Source: Coprosoma sp963632935
GTDB lineage: Bacteria; Bacillota_I; Bacilli_A; RF39; UBA660
Assembly (NCBI GenBank): GCA_963632935.1
Contig: CAVGWA010000001.1
Span: 27,955 to 91,954 of the forward strand
DNA length: 64,000 nucleotides
Direction: 5' to 3'
The notes below the pieces were generated by a model, which was not told the origin of the DNA, ran no database searches, and was given only the letters and a program-made list of their open reading frames with translations. Positions 58,618 through 64,000 of the stretch are shown here, in pieces. Positions within the stretch are counted from its first letter, which is position 1. Every line of letters starts with the position of its first letter. The position numbers were made by a program, and so were the translations under genes.

Positions 58618-59967
58618 ATGGATGATACAATTGCGGCAATTTCTACTGCTCAAGGAGTAGGCGCTATTTCTATTATTAGGGTAAGTGGGTCTGAAGCTAT
58701 AAGTATTGTTAGTAAGATTTTTTCTAATAAAGATTTTTTTAATGCTAAAAGTCACACTATTCATTATGGTTTTATTATGGATGGTCAAGCAAAAGTTGAT
58801 GAGGTTTTAGTTAGTCTTATGAGGGCACCTAGAACTTTTACTAAGGAAGATGTTGTTGAGATAAATGCTCATGGTGGTATTGTTACTACTAATAAGATTT
58901 TAGAAGTTTTACTTGTTAATGGATGCAGACTTGCTGAGGCTGGTGAATTTACTAAAAGAGCATTTTTAAATGGGAGAATTGATTTGACTGAGGCTGAAGG
59001 TGTTATGAATTTAATTAATAGTAAGACTGATGTTTCACGTAAGATTGCTTTGAATCAGGTTAGTGGTAAGGTTACTGGTATGATTAGTGATTTGAGGGAT
59101 GATTTGGCTAGTATTATTTCTAATATTGAGGTTAATATTGATTATCCAGAATATGAGGATATTGAGGTTGTTACTACTTTAAAAATTAAGGATAGTTTAA
59201 GTAATCTTGAAGAAAAGATTAATAGAATTCTTTTAGAAAGTAAAAATGGAGAGGTTTTAACTAATGGTATTAAAACGGTTATTGTTGGAAGACCTAATGT
59301 TGGAAAAAGTAGTTTACTTAATAAGTTAATTGGTGAAGATAAGGCTATTGTTACTGATATTAAAGGTACTACTAGGGATAGTGTTGAGGCTTTGTTTAAA
59401 TTAGATAATTTACTTTTGAATTTAATTGATACGGCTGGTATACGTGATACTGATGATGTTGTTGAAAGTATTGGTGTTGATAAGAGCTTAAAGTTAATTG
59501 ATCAGGCTGATTTGGTTTTGTTTGTGGTTAGTTATAATGAAGAACTTACTTTAGATGATTATAAGATTTTAGATAAGCTTAAGGGTAAAAATTATATTAC
59601 TATTGTTAATAAGATTGATTTAGATAAAAAAATAGAGGAAGGTAAGCTTAGTAATACTGTTTATGTTAGTGCTTTAGATGATAATAATATTGATGAAATT
59701 GGTAATAAGATTAAGGAGATGTTTAATTTAGAAAAAATAGAGACTGCTGATTTAACTTATTTAACTAGTGCGAGAAGTCAGGCTATTTTAAGGAAAGTGT
59801 TGGAAAGTATTTTTGATGTAAAAAAAGGACTTGATAATAATAGTCCGATTGATATGATTGAAATTGATTTGAAAAATATTTGGAATTTACTTGGTGAAAT
59901 TATTGGCGAAAGTTATGATGAGGAACTTTTAGATCAACTTTTTAGTAGGTTTTGTGTTGGAAAGTAA
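58618..59967 (+). CDS. mnmE: tRNA modification GTPase MnmE
   Basis: This 449-residue GTPase has an N-terminal tetrahydrofolate-binding domain, a G domain with IVGRPNVGKSSLLNKL, DTAGIRDTDD and VNKID, and the catalytic C-terminal FCVGK. With MnmG it modifies U34 of several tRNAs. I chose ATG 58618. The usual downstream partner mnmG is absent here; a TetR cassette follows. Confidence 0.96.
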   Translation: MDDTIAAISTAQGVGAISIIRVSGSEAISIVSKIFSNKDFFNAKSHTIHYGFIMDGQAKVDEVLVSLMRAPRTFTKEDVVEINAHGGIVTTNKILEVLLVNGCRLAEAGEFTKRAFLNGRIDLTEAEGVMNLINSKTDVSRKIALNQVSGKVTGMISDLRDDLASIISNIEVNIDYPEYEDIEVVTTLKIKDSLSNLEEKINRILLESKNGEVLTNGIKTVIVGRPNVGKSSLLNKLIGEDKAIVTDIKGTTRDSVEALFKLDNLLLNLIDTAGIRDTDDVVESIGVDKSLKLIDQADLVLFVVSYNEELTLDDYKILDKLKGKNYITIVNKIDLDKKIEEGKLSNTVYVSALDDNNIDEIGNKIKEMFNLEKIETADLTYLTSARSQAILRKVLESIFDVKKGLDNNSPIDMIEIDLKNIWNLLGEIIGESYDEELLDQLFSRFCVGK

Positions 59968-59974
59968 AGGTAGT

Positions 59975-60583
59975 CTATGCACTATCTTTTAATGTGTTTA
60001 TAATCATTTTAATAACTATATCTTCCATTTTATCATAGTTATAGTTTGGGTGTTTATGATATGCTTCTTCGTGGGCTAGGCTGTCTATTAGATTTACTGT
60101 AATATGAATTTTTTCTTTTAGATTTTCTTTTTTATAATTATTATTTAAAAATAGGTTATATAGTTTATTCGTTAGAATAAGCTCTTTTTCTTTAAATATA
60201 TTTTCTATATTGTCATCTAAGCATTTCATTGATGATAATTCTTGATGGGCTTTTTTAAATGATATGTGTTTTTCTATGTTTGTTTTAATTATTTTTTTTA
60301 AAAAATCTTCCAGATTGTTTGGCAATTTTTTATTTTCGTCTATTAAATCTATTGTTGGAAACATTATTTTATCTATATAACATTTTATTCCTTCTATGAA
60401 TATTTCTTTTTTATCGTTGAAATATTGATATATTATTCCTGTGGATACGCCTGTATATTTGGCAATGTCACTTGTGTTTGTATTATGATATCCGTTTTTG
60501 CACATTAATTCAAAGCCTTTTTCTATAATTTTATTTCTTTTTTCAATTGATCTTTTTTGGGTTGGTATTCTTGTTTTACTCAT
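59975..60583 (-). CDS. TetR-family transcriptional regulator
   Basis: This 202-residue repressor has an N-terminal HTH (GYHNTNTSDIAKYTGVSTG and IIYQYFNDKKEIF). The C-terminal ligand domain is divergent. It is divergent from an ABC transporter operon and probably represses it via palindromes in the gap. Confidence 0.88.
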   Translation of the reverse strand: MSKTRIPTQKRSIEKRNKIIEKGFELMCKNGYHNTNTSDIAKYTGVSTGIIYQYFNDKKEIFIEGIKCYIDKIMFPTIDLIDENKKLPNNLEDFLKKIIKTNIEKHISFKKAHQELSSMKCLDDNIENIFKEKELILTNKLYNLFLNNNYKKENLKEKIHITVNLIDSLAHEEAYHKHPNYNYDKMEDIVIKMIINTLKDSA

Positions 60584-60630
60584 ATTTATTTCCTTCCTTT
60601 TTTTAATTATATAATATTATTTAATAAATG

Positions 60631-60644
60631 TGAATGATTATTCA
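60631..60644. promoter_or_regulatory. palindromic operator 1 in the TetR/ABC gap
   Basis: TGAATGATTATTCA, near-perfect palindrome of TetR-family style, 10 bases upstream of the ABC -35. Confidence 0.55.
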
Positions 60645-60653
60645 TATTTATTA

Positions 60654-60682
60654 TTGACTGGGTTTATTTTTAGAATTATAAT
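60654..60682 (+). promoter_or_regulatory. promoter of the ABC transporter operon
   Basis: TTGACT-N17-TATAAT, 38 bases before the start codon. Confidence 0.85.
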
Positions 60683-60686
60683 TTAA

Positions 60687-60706
60687 ATATGAAATAAATT
60701 TCATAT
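60687..60706. promoter_or_regulatory. palindromic operator 2 at the transcription start
   Basis: ATATGAAATAAATTTCATAT, perfect 20-bp palindrome just after the -10; repressor binding would block initiation. Confidence 0.6.
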
Positions 60707-60720
60707 ATGGGAGGTGGATT

Positions 60721-61422
60721 ATGGAAGATTTTATTAAATTTCAAAATGTTGTTAAAAGTTATGAAGTTGGAGGGAAAAAGTTTAAGGCTTTAGATGGAGT
60801 TAGCTTTTCAATTTTTAAAGGAGAGTTTGTTGTTATATTAGGACCTTCTGGTGCGGGTAAGTCTACTTTGTTAAATCTTTTAGGTGGGCTTGATAGTGCA
60901 TCGAGTGGTAAGATTATTTTAGATGGTGATATTATATCTGATTATACTGATAGTGAGCTTACTAAGTATAGAGCATCAAAGGTTGGGTTTATTTTTCAAT
61001 TTTATAATATTTTGCCTACACTTACGGTTTTAGAAAATGTAGAGCTTGTTAATGATATTGTTAAGAGTAAGAAGGATTGTAAAAAAATATTGAAGGAAGT
61101 TGGATTAGAAAGGCATGCGAGTAAGTTTCCTAATCAACTTTCTGGTGGTGAACAACAAAGAGTATCTATCGCACGTGCTATCTCGAAAGATCCTAGTATT
61201 ATTTTAGCTGATGAACCTACAGGAGCTTTGGATTCTAAGACTGGGGCTTTAGTACTTAAACTTTTGAAAAAACAATGTGAAAGTGGGGATACTGTTATTG
61301 TTGTTACTCATAATTCTTTAATTGCACAGATTGCTGATAGGGTTATAAGATTAAAAAATGGTAAATTAGAATCGATTAGTTTTAATGAACATCCAAAAAA
61401 TATTGATGAAGTTGAGTGGTAG
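60721..61422 (+). CDS. ABC transporter ATP-binding protein (MacB/LolD type)
   Basis: This 233-residue ATPase has Walker A ILGPSGAGKSTLLNLLGG, signature QLSGGEQQRVSIARA and Walker B IILADEPTGALDSKTG. Works with the permease encoded next. Such FtsX-coupled ATPases drive periplasmic or envelope functions or drug/peptide resistance. Confidence 0.93.
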   Translation: MEDFIKFQNVVKSYEVGGKKFKALDGVSFSIFKGEFVVILGPSGAGKSTLLNLLGGLDSASSGKIILDGDIISDYTDSELTKYRASKVGFIFQFYNILPTLTVLENVELVNDIVKSKKDCKKILKEVGLERHASKFPNQLSGGEQQRVSIARAISKDPSIILADEPTGALDSKTGALVLKLLKKQCESGDTVIVVTHNSLIAQIADRVIRLKNGKLESISFNEHPKNIDEVEW

Positions 61423-61423
61423 T

Positions 61424-63733
61424 ATGTTAAGACGAAAGATGATACGTGACATTATTAAAAATAAGTCACAATTTATTACAATACTTTTAATGATAATGAT
61501 TGGGGTTATGGTTTATACTGGTGTTGAAGCATATATGGATGGTATGAGTTATACAGCAGATAAATTTTATACTGATAATAATTTAGAAGATTTAAATGTT
61601 TTAGGTTTATTTAATAATGATGATTTAGATAAAATTAAAAATTTAGAAAATGTTAATAATGCGGAAGAAAAATTTGTTGTTAATATGAGTGATTTAAAAG
61701 ATGAAGATAAGAGTTATCAGGTTTCTTTTATTTCATCTAATAATATTAGTAAGTTTTATGTTGAAGATGGAGCCAAATTTTCTAAGGATAAAAAAGGTGT
61801 TTGGCTTGATTATTTTTATGCTTTAGAAAATAATTTGAATGTTGGTGATAAGATTTCTTTTAAATATGATGATTATGTTTTTAATGAAGAGATTCTTGGA
61901 CTTATTTATGTACCTGATCATGTTTATGATGTTAAGGATGCTTCGCAAATTATGCCTAATCATAAAACTTATGGTTTTGTTTATATGTCAGTGGGTGAAC
62001 TGGAGGATTATTTTAAAAGTAAATTTAATACTGATAATTTTAATTATTTAGATTATATTCATTATAATTATATAATGGTTGATGTTAATAAAAAAAGTAA
62101 TGTCGATAAAGTTAAGAAGCAAATAGATAAATCTATTAATGCTTTATCTATTTTAAAGGTTGAGGATAGTTCAAGTTATAAGATGTATCAAGGCGAGATT
62201 GATGAAGGTGAGGCTTATGTTGGAATATTTTCAGGGTTATTTTTGTTTATTGCTTTACTTTCTGTTGTAACGACGATGAGCAGGGTTGTTAAAAATCAAA
62301 AATTGCAGATAGGAACTTTGAAAGCTTTAGGATTTTCTAAGTTTAAAATTGCAATACATTATATTAGCTATGGGTTTTATGTATCTATTTTAGGATGTAT
62401 TTTGGGTGTTTTATTAGGTAGGTATTTTTTAGGTGTTACATTTTTGAATTTGGAGATGTCTTTCTTTGAAATGCCTAATGGTAAGGTTTTTATAAATAAT
62501 TCTACTTATTTGGTTTGTTTATTTACTATTTTGATTGTTTGTTTGATTACTTTTGTTACTTGTTTTAAAGAACTTCGTAAGAAACCTGTTGATAGTTTAA
62601 GAATTAGTTTACCTAGTGTTAATAATAAACATTTAAATATTACTACTAAAGGTGTATTTAAAAAGCTTAGTTTTTCTAGTAAATGGAATTTAAGAGATAT
62701 ATCAAGAAATAAATTTAGGACTATAACTGGTATTATTGGTATTGCCGGCTGCTGCACGCTTATTGTTTGTGCTTTGGGAATGCTTAATAGTATGAATTAT
62801 TTTATTAAGGTTCAGTTTGATGATTTGTATAATTTTAATTATAAGTTTTCTTTGAAAGATGATATTTCTAATATTGATGATTTAATTAGTAAGTATGGTG
62901 ATAATACTAGTGAAACTTTAGCTATTGAAATTAAAGGTGATTCTAGTCTTAATAGTTTGTTTGTTGATAAGGCTAATAATTATGTTAGATTTATTGATGA
63001 TAATTATAATTTTATTAAGTTATCTAATGATGATGGGGTATATGTTACCTATAAATTTAAGGAAAGTCATGATTTGAAAATAGGTGATATTGTTTCGTGG
63101 CATATAGCTGGAGATAAAAAATATTATAAATCTAAGGTAGTTGGATTTTATAAAGATCCACAAGTTCAAGGATTATCCGCATCTTACAAGTATCTTGAAA
63201 GTTTAGGCATTAATTATAAGCCTGATATTATTTATACAAATAAAGTAATAAAAAATAAAAATATTGAAGGTGTTTCTGCTATTCAAAATATTGATGATTT
63301 AAAGGATTCTATTAATAATATGCTTTCAATGATGAGAGAGATGATTGTTATAATAATTGTGCTTGCTGTACTTTTAGGTGTTGTAATCATTTATAATATG
63401 AGTATTTTATCTTTTGGTGAGAAAGAATATCAATTTGCGACTTTAAAGGTTTTAGGTTTTTCCGACAAGAAAATTAAAAAATTATTTATGAAACAAAATA
63501 GTATTATTACAATTATTTCTATTGTTATTGGACTTCCCGTTGGTTATTTTTTAGTTTCTTATTTATTTAATGCTTGTTTGGATGAAAATTTTGATTTTGG
63601 TGTTCATATTGAATTTTGGTCTTATGTTATAGCAGCTTTAGGAAGTTATTTGGTTTCTTATTTGGTTAGTAAGTATTTAACTAGAAAAGTTAATAGTATC
63701 GACATGGTTAGTAGTTTGAAGACTAATGAATAA
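61424..63733 (+). CDS. FtsX-family ABC transporter permease
   Basis: This 769-residue permease has an N-terminal helix (IIKNKSQFITILLMIMIGVM), a large extracellular domain, then two FtsX domains (QKLQIGTLKALGFSKFKI; EYQFATLKVLGFSDKKIK) each with three or so helices. I chose ATG 61424, one base after the ATPase stop. MacB-like mechanotransmitter architecture; substrate unknown. Confidence 0.9.
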   Translation: MLRRKMIRDIIKNKSQFITILLMIMIGVMVYTGVEAYMDGMSYTADKFYTDNNLEDLNVLGLFNNDDLDKIKNLENVNNAEEKFVVNMSDLKDEDKSYQVSFISSNNISKFYVEDGAKFSKDKKGVWLDYFYALENNLNVGDKISFKYDDYVFNEEILGLIYVPDHVYDVKDASQIMPNHKTYGFVYMSVGELEDYFKSKFNTDNFNYLDYIHYNYIMVDVNKKSNVDKVKKQIDKSINALSILKVEDSSSYKMYQGEIDEGEAYVGIFSGLFLFIALLSVVTTMSRVVKNQKLQIGTLKALGFSKFKIAIHYISYGFYVSILGCILGVLLGRYFLGVTFLNLEMSFFEMPNGKVFINNSTYLVCLFTILIVCLITFVTCFKELRKKPVDSLRISLPSVNNKHLNITTKGVFKKLSFSSKWNLRDISRNKFRTITGIIGIAGCCTLIVCALGMLNSMNYFIKVQFDDLYNFNYKFSLKDDISNIDDLISKYGDNTSETLAIEIKGDSSLNSLFVDKANNYVRFIDDNYNFIKLSNDDGVYVTYKFKESHDLKIGDIVSWHIAGDKKYYKSKVVGFYKDPQVQGLSASYKYLESLGINYKPDIIYTNKVIKNKNIEGVSAIQNIDDLKDSINNMLSMMREMIVIIIVLAVLLGVVIIYNMSILSFGEKEYQFATLKVLGFSDKKIKKLFMKQNSIITIISIVIGLPVGYFLVSYLFNACLDENFDFGVHIEFWSYVIAALGSYLVSYLVSKYLTRKVNSIDMVSSLKTNE

Positions 63734-63758
63734 AGTGAATTTGTGTTCACTTTTTTTG
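63732..63758 (+). terminator. terminator of the ABC operon
   Basis: AAGTGAA/TTCACTT stem with seven T on the plus strand. Confidence 0.85.
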
Positions 63759-63796
63759 ATATTTGTGTAAAGTTTGGGTATAAAAAAATCGTAGAA

Positions 63797-63964
63797 TAAT
63801 TTATTCTTTGATACTTTGTTATCTGACACAATCATAACAAATATCAGGGTAAAATGCAACCTGTTAGATATCAAAAAAATGATAAAAAATTTAAAACTTA
63901 AAATTCAATATTTCCTTATAAAATAAGGGTAAACTAAAATTTTAGAGTATCAAAGAATAAATTA
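63797..63964. repeat. perfect 19-bp inverted repeat with TTTGATA motifs
   Basis: TAATTTATTCTTTGATACT at 63797-63815 is the exact inverse of 63946-63964. TTTGATA or its complement also occurs at 63755, 63869 and 63968. The interval is gene-free. It could be operators for the gene that begins at 63995, or ends of a tiny element. Confidence 0.7.
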
Positions 63965-63994
63965 ATCTTTGATATAAGTATGGAGGGTAATAGT

Positions 63995-64000
63995 ATGGGA
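63995..64000 (+). CDS. start of a gene cut by the window end
   Basis: An ATG after GGAGGG at good spacing; only two codons (MG) are inside the window, so nothing can be said about the product. Confidence 0.45.

Noticed and set aside
1..64000. Mycoplasma genetic code (TGA as tryptophan)
   Set aside because: Several genes end in TGA at ATGA overlaps, tryptophans in conserved motifs use TGG, and spore and wall genes are present.

Overview
The window is low-GC, standard-code DNA from a spore-forming Bacillota (Bacilli or Erysipelotrichia-like; the exact lineage cannot be fixed by eye). The evidence is the gene order dnaA-dnaN-recF-gyrB-gyrA, the tadA-dnaX-ybaB-recR-bofA-holB-ricT block also known from Bacillus, the divergent rpmH-rnpA-yidC-khpB-mnmE block, and the sporulation genes spoVT, bofA and cotJC. 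TGA is a stop here, so this is not a mycoplasma code.

Positions 1 to about 21,570 are the right part of an HK97-type siphophage prophage whose left end lies outside the window. Late genes run leftward: tail chaperone (with a predicted frameshift), HNH, terS, terL, portal, protease, capsid, connectors, major tail protein and tape measure (cut by the window edge). To their right come a tyrosine recombinase, an early/replication module (SSB, NinB-like, DnaD-like, many small genes and an unexpected response-regulator receiver protein), then a Cro/CI-type switch with palindromic operators. The rightward lysogeny end holds a membrane HIRAN protein, a PemK/MazF toxin, a convergent small-RNA/small-peptide locus that looks like an unrecognised type I toxin-antitoxin, and a large serine recombinase.

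The serine recombinase stops about 11 bases before the 5'-truncated remainder of cotJC, a spore-coat manganese catalase. The prophage therefore splits a sporulation gene. This is the configuration of the skin and SPbeta elements, in which mother-cell excision restores the gene.

From 21.6 to 45.4 kb is chromosomal housekeeping: typA, a Nudix hydrolase, tagO-type transferase, M18 aminopeptidase, mbl, a CBS-type pyrophosphatase, spoVT, T-box-controlled metG, rsmA, a 3D-domain protein, tatD, rsmI, a TrmN6-like methylase, ricT, holB, bofA, recR, ybaB, dnaX (with an A9 slippage candidate), tadA and the SRP RNA.

From 45.4 to 46.65 kb, a gene-free stretch carries seven parS sites in a tandemly duplicated 620-bp unit, next to gyrA. 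From 46.66 to 55.5 kb run gyrA, gyrB, recF, a ComK-family gene (an unusual position), dnaN and dnaA. oriC lies at about 55.5-55.9 kb. Rightward from it come rpmH, rnpA, yidC, khpB, an HD hydrolase and mnmE, then a TetR/ABC-transporter cassette. Most chromosomal genes are transcribed away from oriC; spoVT, metG, a small membrane-protein gene, cotJC and a lipoprotein gene are head-on exceptions.
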